Source: Manganitrophus sp963718695 (GTDB taxonomy: Bacteria > Nitrospirota > Nitrospiria > SBBL01 > Manganitrophaceae). Taken from it: a DNA stretch of 64,000 bases. The first letter of the stretch is position 1. The number at the start of each line of letters is the position of its first letter. A program made the position numbers and the translations under genes. The notes below the pieces were generated by a model. That model was given only the letters and a program-made list of their open reading frames with translations. It was not told the DNA's origin and did not search any database. The DNA lies in contig OY970371.1 of NCBI GenBank assembly GCA_963718695.1, positions 1,116,001-1,180,000 on the forward strand, in the 5' to 3' direction. Of the stretch, positions 25,093 to 33,536 are shown piece by piece.

Positions 25093-26367
25093 ATGACCGA
25101 TTATGATGTGATTGTCGTCGGCCTTGGCCCGGCCGGGGCCATCGCTGCATATGAGCTCAGCCGCCGGGGACACCGTGTCCTGGCAATCGAGCGATCGTCT
25201 CTCCCGCGGGGAAAACTGTGCGGCGGCGCACTCAGCGTTCGGGCGGCCGCATTGATCCCCTTTGATATCAGCGGTGAAATCGAGCAGACCCTTCAGGGGA
25301 TCCGCTTTAACTTTTGTGGAAAGGATCCCTTTGTCATCGAGACCCCCGAGCCGGTCGCTTACACCGTCTCACGCGACCGCTTCGATTACCTTCTCGCCTC
25401 GAATGCCGAGGCGGAGGGGGCGGTCCTTTGTGATGGGACCGAGGTCGTCGAGTGGAAGGAAGAGAAGGGAGAGATGACCGTCCGGACGCAGGACGATGAA
25501 TGGCGCTGCCGCTATCTGATCGGCGCGGACGGCCTCAACGGACTGATCCGGCGCGGAGGGGGCGTGCCGGGCGGGGGCGCGGTCGGCGTTGAGAGCGAGA
25601 TCCCCTATCAGGGGGTCGGGCGGGAAGACCACAGCCTGATTCAGATCGACCTCGGATCGGCCCCCGACGGCTTCGGCTGGCTTTTACCGAAGCGGGATCA
25701 TCATGCAACGGGTGTGTCCGGGGCGGACCGGAAGGTCAAAAGTGCCGGAGAGCTTTATGGCCAGTTCATCGAGAATCAGGGGATTCTCAAGGAGGCGTCG
25801 GGTCAAACGGTGAGTGTTTTCCATCGGACCCCCTCCAGCGACCGGACGCCGCTTCATGAGGAATCTGTCCTCTGGGTCGGCGACGCCGCCGGTCTGATCG
25901 ACCCCCTTTCCGGAGATGGACTCTATTATGCCCTCCTGACCGGGTTGATCGCTGCGGAGGTGATCTCAAGCAACCTCAAAGGAGAGGGAGAAGGATTGTC
26001 GGCTTATACCGCGCGGGTGCGGGCCGAGACGGCGGAAGAGTTCAAGACCGCCCGCCGGTTTGCGCGCCTCTTCCATCGATGGCCTGAAACGAGTTATCGT
26101 TTCCTGCAAAGCCACAAGTGGATTGCCGAACTCTACTTCGAGATCCTCCGGGGACGGGAGCAATACGGACATATCTGGCCGGTGGTCCGGAGGGAGTGGC
26201 TTCGATTCGCCTGGCGGTATTGGCTGACGCCGAGAAGGGCGCAGACGCAACCGCTCCGGCAAACGACGCTGGGTGCTTTCTGGAGAAAAGGGAGCGAGCT
26301 CCTCTTCCACCGGGATCGGGCCGACCGCTATCTTCATCCGGAGCGGCGGGCCCACCGGCGCGCTTGA
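25093..26367 (+). CDS. Geranylgeranyl-reductase-family flavoprotein
   Basis: 424 residues. N-terminal FAD Rossmann motif VVGLGPAGAIAAYELSRRGH, acidic end of the second strand (VLAIER), LCGGALSVRAA, and the second FAD motif GDAAGLIDPLSGDGLYYALL. These features and the length match the geranylgeranyl/digeranylgeranyl reductase family, which saturates isoprenoid side chains of lipids, quinones or chlorophyll. Substrate is unknown here; menaquinone or a membrane lipid is possible. It begins 5 bp after the BON lipoprotein, so it probably shares the sigma-54 promoter. Confidence 0.85.
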   Translation: MTDYDVIVVGLGPAGAIAAYELSRRGHRVLAIERSSLPRGKLCGGALSVRAAALIPFDISGEIEQTLQGIRFNFCGKDPFVIETPEPVAYTVSRDRFDYLLASNAEAEGAVLCDGTEVVEWKEEKGEMTVRTQDDEWRCRYLIGADGLNGLIRRGGGVPGGGAVGVESEIPYQGVGREDHSLIQIDLGSAPDGFGWLLPKRDHHATGVSGADRKVKSAGELYGQFIENQGILKEASGQTVSVFHRTPSSDRTPLHEESVLWVGDAAGLIDPLSGDGLYYALLTGLIAAEVISSNLKGEGEGLSAYTARVRAETAEEFKTARRFARLFHRWPETSYRFLQSHKWIAELYFEILRGREQYGHIWPVVRREWLRFAWRYWLTPRRAQTQPLRQTTLGAFWRKGSELLFHRDRADRYLHPERRAHRRA

Positions 26368-26395
26368 AGAATGGTTCTCGATGGATCCGACGTGA

Positions 26396-26782
26396 CTAAA
26401 CCTGATAAATCTGTATGAGATTTCCGCAGGTGTCATCAAATACGGCTTGTGTTACCGGTCCTGCTTTTGTCGGCTCCTGAGTAAACTTCACACCCAAATT
26501 TTTCATTCTTTCGTACTCTTTTTGAATATCGTCGACTTGGAAGGCAGTGAACGGGATTCCATCCTGAACGAGCGCTTCTTTGAGCGCCTTCATCGGAGGG
26601 TAATCGGCATTCGGTTCAAGAACCAACTCGGTGCCGTCCGGCTCTTCGGGAGAGACCACGGTCAGCCAGCTGACTTCCCCCATCGGAATGTCGGTTTTTT
26701 TAACAAAGCCCAATACTTTCGTATAAAACTGAAGGGCTTTATTTTGATCATCGACAGAGATGCTACTTAGTTTGATCCTCAC
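26396..26782 (-). CDS. VOC-family (glyoxalase/bleomycin-resistance fold) protein
   Basis: 128 residues, GTG start after AAGGAGG. Two beta-alpha-beta-beta-beta modules: MRIKLSSISVDDQNKALQFY with VLGFVKKTDIPMGEVSWLTV, then PFTAFQVDDIQKEYERMKNL ending FDDTCGNLIQIYQV. Family members include glyoxalases, dioxygenases and antibiotic-binding proteins, and the sequence does not choose among them. Convergent with the flavoprotein gene. It resembles the VOC genes at 30199 and 30728 only in fold. Confidence 0.85.
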   Translation of the reverse strand: MRIKLSSISVDDQNKALQFYTKVLGFVKKTDIPMGEVSWLTVVSPEEPDGTELVLEPNADYPPMKALKEALVQDGIPFTAFQVDDIQKEYERMKNLGVKFTQEPTKAGPVTQAVFDDTCGNLIQIYQV

Positions 26783-26855
26783 AAAAACCTCCTTTTTTAC
26801 ATCTGGCTTGTGTGTAAACCGGTTGCCTTCCGGCGATCCCGCGTCGCGGCGACGA

Positions 26856-27743
26856 CTATTTTATCGGAACGGCATGACCCGCGCTGTCGATCTTCAAGAG
26901 CCTGCTATAAACAATGAAATCGTAGCTCTTCCCTTGCGCTTTTTTCTTTGTCACCTCTCCCGCCGTGGTAATGTCCGGCTGCAGTCCGCTCGCCTTGTCC
27001 AGCCCTTTAAAATCCGGGGAGCCTCCGGGGGTCTGCATCTGCACCACATTCGGGATATACTCCAGGTACGGCGGAAGACACGGATCGTATTTTGCGAAGC
27101 GCCGGCCCACCAGCCGCTCCAGGATATGCCCGTACAGGATGTTCAACGATGCATCGGAGATGCTCTGGCCGCTTTGGGTTTGCTTCACGCCGAAGGTATA
27201 ACTGACGCCGACGATCTCGGCCTCGGAGATCACCTCCATGGCGATGGCGGGGGTCTTTGCGAATTCTTGATTCACCTGCGCGACGATCTTGTTCAATCGG
27301 GCGATGACCTCCTTTTTCAGTTTCGCCTCGTTGAGCCCTTGCAGTTTGGAACAAGCGTCGGTGCCCTTCTCGTCCTTCGCGGCAACGTCGGCCGGCGAGG
27401 GCGACGGATCATCGGCGGCGTCGGAGGATGTAGACTCCTTGTTCTCTTCGGGCGGCTCATCGCGCATGACTGCCGACGCATATGAATCGTCGCCTTCTCC
27501 ATCCTTCGCTTTCGTGTAGCAATGGCCGATATTTCCCTTGATCTCGACACGGGAGTACTGGAAGGCGCCGCTCTCGTCGATCTTCGCGCGGCACGCCGCA
27601 TCCGCCGAGCCATACCCGCCTTCCCACGTCTCTCCCACAGCCACGGACGGCGCTCCCAGCACCGCCGCGACGGCCATTCCCGCAAGCACCCTGCGCGCAA
27701 ACCAGCGCGTTTCCGTCCGAAAGATTCTCCTATCACGACACAT
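26856..27743 (-). CDS. Secreted protein of unknown function
   Basis: 295 residues from ATG 27743, preceded by AGGAGCAGGGT; an open extension of 48 codons lacks these signals. The N-terminus RRIFRTETRWFARRVLAGMA then AAVLGAPSVAVG is a long basic signal peptide; the twin Arg is not a proper Tat motif. The mature part has three Cys (SADAACRAK, GHCYTKA, DACSKLQ and a further DPCLPP), an acidic Ser/Pro linker (about 105-140) and a C-terminal alpha/beta domain ending in KSYDFIVYSRLLKID. No family recognised. It is divergent from dinB, 155 bp away. Confidence 0.65.
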   Translation of the reverse strand: MCRDRRIFRTETRWFARRVLAGMAVAAVLGAPSVAVGETWEGGYGSADAACRAKIDESGAFQYSRVEIKGNIGHCYTKAKDGEGDDSYASAVMRDEPPEENKESTSSDAADDPSPSPADVAAKDEKGTDACSKLQGLNEAKLKKEVIARLNKIVAQVNQEFAKTPAIAMEVISEAEIVGVSYTFGVKQTQSGQSISDASLNILYGHILERLVGRRFAKYDPCLPPYLEYIPNVVQMQTPGGSPDFKGLDKASGLQPDITTAGEVTKKKAQGKSYDFIVYSRLLKIDSAGHAVPIK

Positions 27744-27898
27744 ACCCTGCTCCTCGAAAGATTTGCGTGATCCCGTTCGTCTCTGATTTTTGGGATGGTA
27801 ACGGATCGATTTCCAAATAGCAATGCTGTTCTCATCCGTTTGATCGAAATCGGAGCGGCCTTGTTGACATCGGATCGTCGAGATCACTAAAATACCCC

Positions 27899-29071
27899 AT
27901 GATTCTTCATGTGGATATGGACGCGTTTTATGCTTCGGTCGAGGAGCGGGAGCGGCCTGAGCTGAAGGGAAAGCCGGTCATTGTCGGCGGCAGTCCCACG
28001 GGGCGCGGGGTGGTGGCGGCGGCGAATTATCAGGCCCGCGCCTTCGGGGTGCACAGCGCGATGCCTTCCTCCCAAGCCTTCCGGCGCTGCCCCGCGGCCA
28101 TCTTCCTGCCGTCGCGGATCGATTACTACGCGGAGGTCTCCGAGCAGATCCATCACATCCTCCAAGATTATACCCCGCTGGTCGAACCGATCTCTTTGGA
28201 TGAGGCGTTTCTCGATATTACGGCGAGCGAAAAGTGCTTTGGGGGCGCGGAGGCGATCGGAAAAGGAATCAAGAAACGAATCCAAGCGGAGATCCGCCTG
28301 ATCGCCTCTGTGGGGATCGCGCCGAGCAAATTCGTGGCGAAGGTGGCCAGCGACCTGGGAAAACCGGACGGCTTCGTGGTCGTCCCGCCGGGGGACGTTC
28401 AAGCCTTTCTCGATCCCCTTCCTGTCGGCCGCCTCTGGGGGGTCGGGAAGGTGACCGACCGGGTTCTTGAGCAAGAAGGGATCCGCACCATCCGGCAGCT
28501 CCGGCAGCGGCCGCCCCGCGCGCTTCACGACCTCCTTGGAAAATGGGGCGATCACCTTTGGGAGCTCGCCCATGGGCGGGATGACCGCCCGGTCGTCCCC
28601 GACCAGGAGGCAAAATCAATTTCCCACGAGACGACATTCGAAACCGATCATCATGCGTTCCCGCTGCTTCGCGCCTCTCTCGTGGAGCTCACCGAGCAGG
28701 TGGCGCGCCGTCTGCGCCGCCACGGTCTGCATGCCCGCACGGTGGAGATTAAAATCCGCTTTGCCGATTTTAAGACCATCAGCCGGTCGCACACCCTCTC
28801 GAAAGCCACGCAGACGACTCAGGATCTCGTGAGCGTCGCCGTGGCGCTGCTGAAAAACGAGCTTCCGGAAAAACACGGCGGCGTCCGATTGGTCGGGATG
28901 GGGGTGAGCCAGCTGGCGGCGGGCGAGCCGGCGCAAGGAGAGCTTTTTTGGGATGAAGCGATGCAAAAGCAGCGTCGCATCGATGCGGCGGCCGATCTCA
29001 TTGCGTCCAAATATGGAGGATCGGCCCTTAAGCGCGGAGGGAGCCTCTCTACCGAGTCTTCTCCTGAATAG
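27899..29071 (+). CDS. dinB: DNA polymerase IV (Y-family)
   Basis: 390 residues, usual DinB length. Catalytic carboxylates in ILHVDMDAFYASVEERERPE and SLDEAFLDIT; nucleotide-binding YxxR-type segment NYQARAFGVHSAMPSSQA; helix-hairpin-helix VGKVTDRVLEQEGIRTIRQL; little-finger domain FETDHHAFPLLRASLVELTE. It performs translesion synthesis and lacks proofreading. No C-terminal clamp-binding QLxLF motif is obvious; the end GGSLSTESSPE is short. No LexA-like box was recognised in the 155-bp region before it. Confidence 0.93.
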   Translation: MILHVDMDAFYASVEERERPELKGKPVIVGGSPTGRGVVAAANYQARAFGVHSAMPSSQAFRRCPAAIFLPSRIDYYAEVSEQIHHILQDYTPLVEPISLDEAFLDITASEKCFGGAEAIGKGIKKRIQAEIRLIASVGIAPSKFVAKVASDLGKPDGFVVVPPGDVQAFLDPLPVGRLWGVGKVTDRVLEQEGIRTIRQLRQRPPRALHDLLGKWGDHLWELAHGRDDRPVVPDQEAKSISHETTFETDHHAFPLLRASLVELTEQVARRLRRHGLHARTVEIKIRFADFKTISRSHTLSKATQTTQDLVSVAVALLKNELPEKHGGVRLVGMGVSQLAAGEPAQGELFWDEAMQKQRRIDAAADLIASKYGGSALKRGGSLSTESSPE

Positions 29072-29105
29072 GAGGCTGCCGCCTGCATTCCTTCGTTCGG
29101 CGATG

Positions 29106-30023
29106 TCACCGGTAACCGGTCGCATCGGCCGGTTTACCGGGATCCTGCACCTCAACAAGGTAGCGCCAGGCATCGGGCTGTGAGCCGTCGAGATCGGTGA
29201 AGCCGTACACCTTCGCGAGCTGGCCGCTCGAAAGGGATTGGCCGCTCCAGCGCGATACCTTGGGATCGGCGGCGAGGGCGGCGACGGCGCGGCCGACGTA
29301 CCGGGGCGTTTCGCTGATAATGAAGTGCGGCTGCTTCGCGGCGGCGTCGCGCCAGTTGGCTTCGGTGACGCCGTAGATATCGAGCATCATCTCGGAGCGC
29401 AGCCAGCCGGGGGTCAGCGCCACGGCGGCGCCCCGATGGGGCTGCAGCTCTTTCGCCTGCGCCCAGGCCATCCGGATGACCGAGGTCTTGGCGAGATCGT
29501 AGAAGAGCGACAGCCGGTAGTTGGCATTGTTGTATTCGGCGGTGCCGTCGGTCATCTCGACGAGCAGTCCGCCCGGATGTTTGATCAAGAGGGGGAGGGC
29601 GAAGTGGCTGGTGATGATGTGGGTGTCGATGGCGAGCCGCAGCAGGCGCAACCCCTTTTCGAGAGAATGCTCCCAGACCGGCACGTTCCACTCGGCCAAA
29701 AAATCGGCCCCCCAGACATCGTTGACCAGAAGATCGAGGCGGCCCTGCTCATGCTCGATCCGCGCCACCAAGGCCTGCACCTGCGCCGGGTCCAGATGAT
29801 CGACCTGCACGGCGATGCCCCGGCCGCCGGCCTGTTGCACCCACTCGGCGGTCTCTTCGATCGTTTCGGGACGATTGTACTCGGAGCGCTGCGCGCGGGT
29901 GGTGCGGCCGGTGCAGTAGACCGTGGCGCCCGCCGCGCCGAGCTCGACCGCGATGCCGCGGCCCGCGCCGCGCGTGGCCCCTGCGACCAACGCCACTTTG
30001 CCCTTCAGTGCTTGACGCATCAT
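29106..30023 (-). CDS. Short-chain dehydrogenase/reductase
   Basis: 305 residues from ATG 30023 (MMRQALKGKVALVAGATRGA). The Rossmann motif GATRGAGRGIAVELG, the catalytic Tyr-x3-Lys (YDLAKTSVIRM) and LLVNDVWG (in place of the NNAG motif) are visible, with C-terminal RYVGRAVAALAADPKVSRWS. It is a classical NAD(P)H oxidoreductase of unknown substrate. The start codon overlaps the stop of a 39-codon leader ORF (30020-30139) that is the broken 5' end of another gene, so translation is probably coupled. Third unit in an operon-like run with two VOC genes. Confidence 0.88.
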   Translation of the reverse strand: MMRQALKGKVALVAGATRGAGRGIAVELGAAGATVYCTGRTTRAQRSEYNRPETIEETAEWVQQAGGRGIAVQVDHLDPAQVQALVARIEHEQGRLDLLVNDVWGADFLAEWNVPVWEHSLEKGLRLLRLAIDTHIITSHFALPLLIKHPGGLLVEMTDGTAEYNNANYRLSLFYDLAKTSVIRMAWAQAKELQPHRGAAVALTPGWLRSEMMLDIYGVTEANWRDAAAKQPHFIISETPRYVGRAVAALAADPKVSRWSGQSLSSGQLAKVYGFTDLDGSQPDAWRYLVEVQDPGKPADATGYR

Positions 30024-30139
30024 CCCAACGCTCTCTCGCTTGTTTCCACCTCGGATTGATTCACCTCCTGCCACCGCTCCACGAACTTCTCTTCTTTGCC
30101 CTTCGGGACTGAAAAGAGATTAATCAAGGCGACCGCCAT
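30020..30139 (-). pseudogene. 5' fragment of an antibiotic-biosynthesis-monooxygenase gene, now a leader ORF
   Basis: From ATG 30139, after GGAGGG, the minus strand encodes 39 residues: MAVALINLFSVPKGKEEKF, VERWQEVNQSEVE and so on, ending TGA. The first ~27 residues match the start of ABM-domain proteins (which normally run about 100 residues), then homology stops. The TGA overlaps the ATGATG of the intact SDR gene. It is therefore a truncated gene whose initiation signals now drive a coupled downstream gene. Family assignment is from memory. Confidence 0.65.
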
Positions 30140-30198
30140 GGCGCATCCCTCCGTTCTTTAAGGTTCAATCCGCTCGGTCGCGTTCGCGTGTCCCTCTG

Positions 30199-30699
30199 TT
30201 ATGCCGCGCCCTTCCCCTCATACGCCCGCTTGAGTTTCGCGAGGTCGATCTTCTTCATTCGGAGCATCGCTTTCATCGCCCGTTGCGATTTTTCGGAGTC
30301 GGGATCGCCGACCCATTCGTCGATCCCCTTCGGAAAGACCTGCCAGGAGAGGCCGTATTTGTCTTTCAGCCAGCCGCACTGTGATTTTTTTCCCCCTTTG
30401 GAAAGTTCGTTCCAGTAATAATCGATCTCTTCCTGCGTCTCGCACGGTACTTGAAGCGATATCGCCTCGTTGAATTTGAAGACCGGGCCGCCGTTGAGCG
30501 CGGTGAACGGCTGGCCGTTGATCTCGAATTCCACCGTCATGACCGATCCCGCCGGCCTTCCGTGGATCTCGAAGCCCTCTTTTCCGAAGCGGGTGATTTT
30601 TCCGATCTTGCCCTTCTTGAAGACGGAGGTGTAAAACTTCGCCGCCGCTTCGGCCTGGTTATCGAACCATAGACAGGGGGTTATTTTCGGAATAGACAT
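30199..30699 (-). CDS. PhnB-type VOC protein
   Basis: 166 residues with the PhnB/3-demethylubiquinone-methyltransferase-like signature: KITPCLWFDNQAEAAAKFYT, FTALNGGPVFKFNEAISLQV, CETQEEIDYYWNELSKGG and CGWLKDKYGLSWQVFP. The C-terminal KSQRAMKAMLRMKKIDLAKL extension is typical. Despite the old name these proteins are not methyltransferases; their substrate is unknown. 28 bp after the upstream VOC gene, so in one operon with it. Confidence 0.9.
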   Translation of the reverse strand: MSIPKITPCLWFDNQAEAAAKFYTSVFKKGKIGKITRFGKEGFEIHGRPAGSVMTVEFEINGQPFTALNGGPVFKFNEAISLQVPCETQEEIDYYWNELSKGGKKSQCGWLKDKYGLSWQVFPKGIDEWVGDPDSEKSQRAMKAMLRMKKIDLAKLKRAYEGKGAA

Positions 30700-30727
30700 T
30701 TTGCATCCTCCTTCCGACCGGCATGTT

Positions 30728-31105
30728 TTATTTCATTGAATGCAGGCCGATCATGTTTCCTTCCGTATCGGTGACCAGCGCGATCTGGCCGTATTCTCCG
30801 ATGGAGGTCTTAGGCCGTTTGATTTGTCCGCCGGTGCGGGCCGCGCGCTCCGCCTCCACGGCGCAGTCGTCACAACTGAAATAGACCAGCGTGGCGTTGC
30901 CGCCCGACGCGAACCCCTCCATTTTGACCAGGGCTCCGGCAGCGCCATAGCGGTTCATGTCGGCCGGAAACCCCCAGAGCTCGACTCCCGGAAACGGCGC
31001 GTTCAGCTTCTGGAACGTGATCTGAAAGACGGCCTCATAGAACCGCTTCGCGCGATCGATGTCCTGAACATAGATTTCAAACCACTTGACGGGATTGCTG
31101 CTCAT
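30728..31105 (-). CDS. VOC-family protein
   Basis: 125 residues: SSNPVKWFEIYVQDIDRAKR, FYEAVFQITF, FPADMNRYGAAGALVKMEG, YFSCDDCAVEAERAARTGG and IALVTDTEGNMIGLHSMK. This is the common two-module VOC protein with a conserved EIxVxDxxRAxxFY start. A nearly identical N-terminus is preserved in a broken copy at 32433-32710. It is the first gene after a strong sigma-70 promoter at 31166-31195. Confidence 0.9.
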   Translation of the reverse strand: MSSNPVKWFEIYVQDIDRAKRFYEAVFQITFQKLNAPFPGVELWGFPADMNRYGAAGALVKMEGFASGGNATLVYFSCDDCAVEAERAARTGGQIKRPKTSIGEYGQIALVTDTEGNMIGLHSMK

Positions 31106-31165
31106 TTGATTTCTCCGAAAAGGCTAAGAGGTATCTAGTGAGAGACTTCGATATTGTATTAAATG

Positions 31166-31195
31166 ATTATATCGAGAGATAAATCGATTAATCAA
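31166..31195 (-). promoter_or_regulatory. Sigma-70 promoter of the VOC-PhnB-SDR run
   Basis: Minus strand: -35 TTGATT (31195-31190), 18-bp spacer, perfect -10 TATAAT (31171-31166); the VOC start codon is 61 bp downstream. Confidence 0.72.
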
Positions 31196-31276
31196 ATTGG
31201 CGTGCCGGCGTGCTCTGACGAGGATCAGAATACATCCGAATAGTTGGCTCTGATATCTTAATCTCCTCAAGGTAAG

Positions 31277-32419
31277 TCACTTAAAGCTGCGAGTTGGTTT
31301 GTCCTCTTCGAAGTTCCAGAGCTGGATCGGTTTAGTGTACTGAGCTGCCGCAAAAAACCTTCCGTCCGGACTGAATCTGAGTCCACGTACGAGGGCCTGG
31401 CCAACTTGGAATACTTTCAATACCTTCCCGGTTGTTGCGTTAAATAGCGTTATCGTGTCCTCCCCTGTGTCCCCTGATCCGCCAAGAATGAGATATTGAC
31501 CATTTGGGCTTAAATCGGCAGGGAATCCTTGGTTCTGGAGATTGTCTCCCACCCATTGAACTTCCTGTTTAGGATGAATCTCCCAGGACCCTATGAAACC
31601 TCTAAATCCAACAATATGAACTCTCTTACCATCCGGGCTGAATTCTGCATGCCGAATGGCATTTTTTAGTTTGCTGGTGCCGCCAATTTCTTTGCCGGAG
31701 TGAACATCCCAAAGTCGAACATTATCGGTTCCTCCTCCTACTAAAGTATGGCCATCCGGCGAGAAATTCACAGTCTCGATGGAACCTTTATAACTGTCGA
31801 GAGTAGAAACCTCTTTTCCTGTCTCCGTATCCCAGATACGAATGATCCAATCGGTACCTCCCGAGGCAATCAGCTTCCCATTCGGACTAAACGCAACTGC
31901 TCGTACAACACCTTGATGACCAATCAAGGGGCTCTTTTCTTCCCCGGTTAGAACATCCCAGCGCCTAACTGTACCATCGTAATGACCCCCTATAAGAAGG
32001 TGACTATCCGGGCTGAAAGCGATGGCCATCACATGCATCTGGAAAGACTTTGGCTCTTTAAGGGAGGCCTCATTCGCAGGCGCTGGGAATCGATGAATTA
32101 ATTCACCCGTTTTATAGTTCCAGACACAAACTGCCGCCCCGCTTGCCGCGATATACTCCCCATTTGGACTAAAAGCGACCGAATAATCGGTACAGTCTTT
32201 TTCAACGGGAGCTAAGAGGTCATCGGACTTCAATCGTTCCTCGGCAGCCAGAGTCGCTTCGAAGAGAAAACAACCAACCATCACATTCCAGAATAAAAAA
32301 GCTAAACGAAGGATTCGAAGTCGATCATCATAAAAGAGCCGCAACCGTTTGTGAGGGGCTTTCTTATGGCAGAAGCTCGAATAATTTTTTTCGAATGTTG
32401 TCACGAAAGAGAACCTCAA
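31277..32419 (-). CDS. Secreted WD40-repeat beta-propeller protein
   Basis: Up to 380 residues; start uncertain. A hydrophobic stretch at about 37-60 (ILRLAFLFWNVMVGCFLFEA then TLAAE) looks like a signal peptide with an overlong N-terminus, so a start nearer residue 37 is possible. The rest is seven WD40-like blades with typical phrases: SVAFSPNGEYIAASGAAVCV, IAFSPDSHLLIGGHYDGTVR, VAFSPNGKLIASGGTDWIIR, RFSPDGRFFAAAQYTKPIQL. Likely a protein-binding scaffold. It follows directly the truncated VOC gene at 32433-32710. Confidence 0.82.
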   Translation of the reverse strand: MRFSFVTTFEKNYSSFCHKKAPHKRLRLFYDDRLRILRLAFLFWNVMVGCFLFEATLAAEERLKSDDLLAPVEKDCTDYSVAFSPNGEYIAASGAAVCVWNYKTGELIHRFPAPANEASLKEPKSFQMHVMAIAFSPDSHLLIGGHYDGTVRRWDVLTGEEKSPLIGHQGVVRAVAFSPNGKLIASGGTDWIIRIWDTETGKEVSTLDSYKGSIETVNFSPDGHTLVGGGTDNVRLWDVHSGKEIGGTSKLKNAIRHAEFSPDGKRVHIVGFRGFIGSWEIHPKQEVQWVGDNLQNQGFPADLSPNGQYLILGGSGDTGEDTITLFNATTGKVLKVFQVGQALVRGLRFSPDGRFFAAAQYTKPIQLWNFEEDKPTRSFK

Positions 32420-32432
32420 CAGTTGTGATCTA

Positions 32433-32710
32433 TTGAGAGACCGACTCGTAATACCATTTTGCGCGATTCATGTCTTGAACGTAGATTTCGGTAGTGACTC
32501 ATTTTGAAATTCCAAAGTCGTCATGCCCGCGGAAGCGGGCATCCAGAGGTTTTTAAATCACTGGATTGCTGTCGCGAAGCGATCGGAGGCGCTGTGCGCA
32601 TCAAGTCGGTTCCAGGCGCTTTCTCGCCTGCGCGGGAATGACAATCCAGAAATTGATTCCAGACTGAGTCACTACCTAGATTTCAAACCAGTCGACGGGA
32701 TTGCTGCTCA
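32433..32710 (-). pseudogene. 5' fragment of a VOC gene, interrupted by a MITE
   Basis: With the 187-bp insert (32490-32676) and one copy of its 8-bp duplication removed, the minus strand reads MSSNPVDWFEIYVQDMNRAK then WYYESVSQ and a TAG, closely matching the first 26 residues of the VOC protein encoded at 30728-31105. The rest of the gene is absent; the WD40 gene takes its place. It is a dead paralogue. Confidence 0.85.
32482..32684. mobile_element. 187-bp MITE with 8-bp target duplication
   Basis: The element spans 32490-32676. Its ends are perfect 12-bp inverted repeats (GGTAGTGACTCA left, TGAGTCACTACC right), with weaker pairing further in (GAAATTCC against GGAATC). TAGATTTC occurs on both sides (32482-32489 and 32677-32684) as a target duplication. 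Inside are inverted CCCGCG/CGGGC words (ATGCCCGCGGAAGCGGGCAT) of the type widespread in bacterial intergenic repeats. No open frame could encode a transposase, so it must be mobilised in trans. Confidence 0.85.
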
Positions 32711-32744
32711 TGTGATTACCCCGCATTTGTCAGGCTTTGCCTCG

Positions 32745-33192
32745 TTACTCTGGAATCTCCGCCTCGACCAGTTTGGCGAGGAGTGTGAGCGATTCTTGCC
32801 AGCCGAGATAGCAGGACTCCAATGGAATGACGTTCTGGGATTCCTTCTTGGACGATGTTCAGCTCCGTCCCGCAGGAAACCTCCTTCAAAGAGATCGTCA
32901 CCTGCATCTCTCCGGGCAAATTCGGGTCGTCGAATTTGTCCGTGTGGACAATCCGTTCGTTTGGCACCAATTCAAGATACTCCCCGCCGAAAGAGTGGCC
33001 GTGGCCGGTGGTGAAGTTCTTGAACGACATCCTGTAAGTACCGCCCACTTTGGCCTCCAGATGATGGACCTTGCCGGTGAAGCCGTTCGGCGGAAGCCAT
33101 TTGGCCATGGCGTCGGGATCGAGGAACGCCCGGTAGATCCGTTCAGGTGTCGCACGGAGAACCCGATGAAGCCGGACCGTGTTTTTAGACAT
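32745..33192 (-). pseudogene. SRPBCC/AHSA1-like protein gene with a 1-bp frameshift
   Basis: From ATG 33192 the protein starts MSKNTVRLHRVLRATPERIY and runs as a START-fold (SRPBCC, AHSA1-like) protein through FKNFTTGHGHSFGGEYLELV to NIVQEGIPE. At about 32833 the family frame is lost: the current frame continues to 32716 with unrelated residues, while the other frame gives IPLESCYLGWQESLTLLAKL then VEAEIPE and stop at 32745, the normal family ending. One extra base in AGAACG explains it. It may be a sequencing error or real decay. The first 51 codons of the longest open frame precede the ATG and look non-coding. Confidence 0.82.
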
Positions 33193-33239
33193 GATTTTAT
33201 CTCCTCTCAAAATGGGTGCGTGTTTTAAGCCGGTGCCCT

Positions 33240-33536
33240 TCATCCTCCCGCGATGGCGCCGATGATGAGAAACGGCTCTTCTCCGGCCGCCACCTTCTCG
33301 GGGAGCGGGGTGTCGGGAGATTCCAGAGAGAGATCTTCTCCGCACGCGAAGAACCTAAGAAACGGCCGGCGCTTCTGCGTCACATGGTCCCGAATGGTCC
33401 CGGCCAGCATCGGGTAGCGCGCTTCGAGGGCATCCAGCACGGCCCGCTGCGTCACCGGGCCGTCGATCTGGAGCTGGACCTCCGCGTCGGTCTTCGCCAG
33501 GTTTCGCAGATGATAGGGGAGCCCGACGCGGATCAT
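33240..33536 (-). CDS. MoaD/ThiS-family ubiquitin-like protein
   Basis: 98 residues with the beta-grasp pattern: MIRVGLPYHLRNLAKTD, VTQRAVLDALEARYPMLAGT, ending EEPFLIIGAIAGG with the terminal Gly-Gly needed for adenylation or thiocarboxylate formation in sulphur carriers. Its start overlaps the end of the BNR-repeat gene by 4 bp, so translation is coupled. MoaD-like proteins placed with BNR/sialidase-like genes recur in bacteria (recalled), where they do not form part of a molybdopterin operon. The activating enzyme is not in the window. Confidence 0.82.
   Translation of the reverse strand: MIRVGLPYHLRNLAKTDAEVQLQIDGPVTQRAVLDALEARYPMLAGTIRDHVTQKRRPFLRFFACGEDLSLESPDTPLPEKVAAGEEPFLIIGAIAGG

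Noticed and set aside
29238..30059. 273-residue plus-strand frame opposite the SDR gene
   Set aside because: Composition typical of an antisense shadow; the SDR protein has intact motifs on the other strand.
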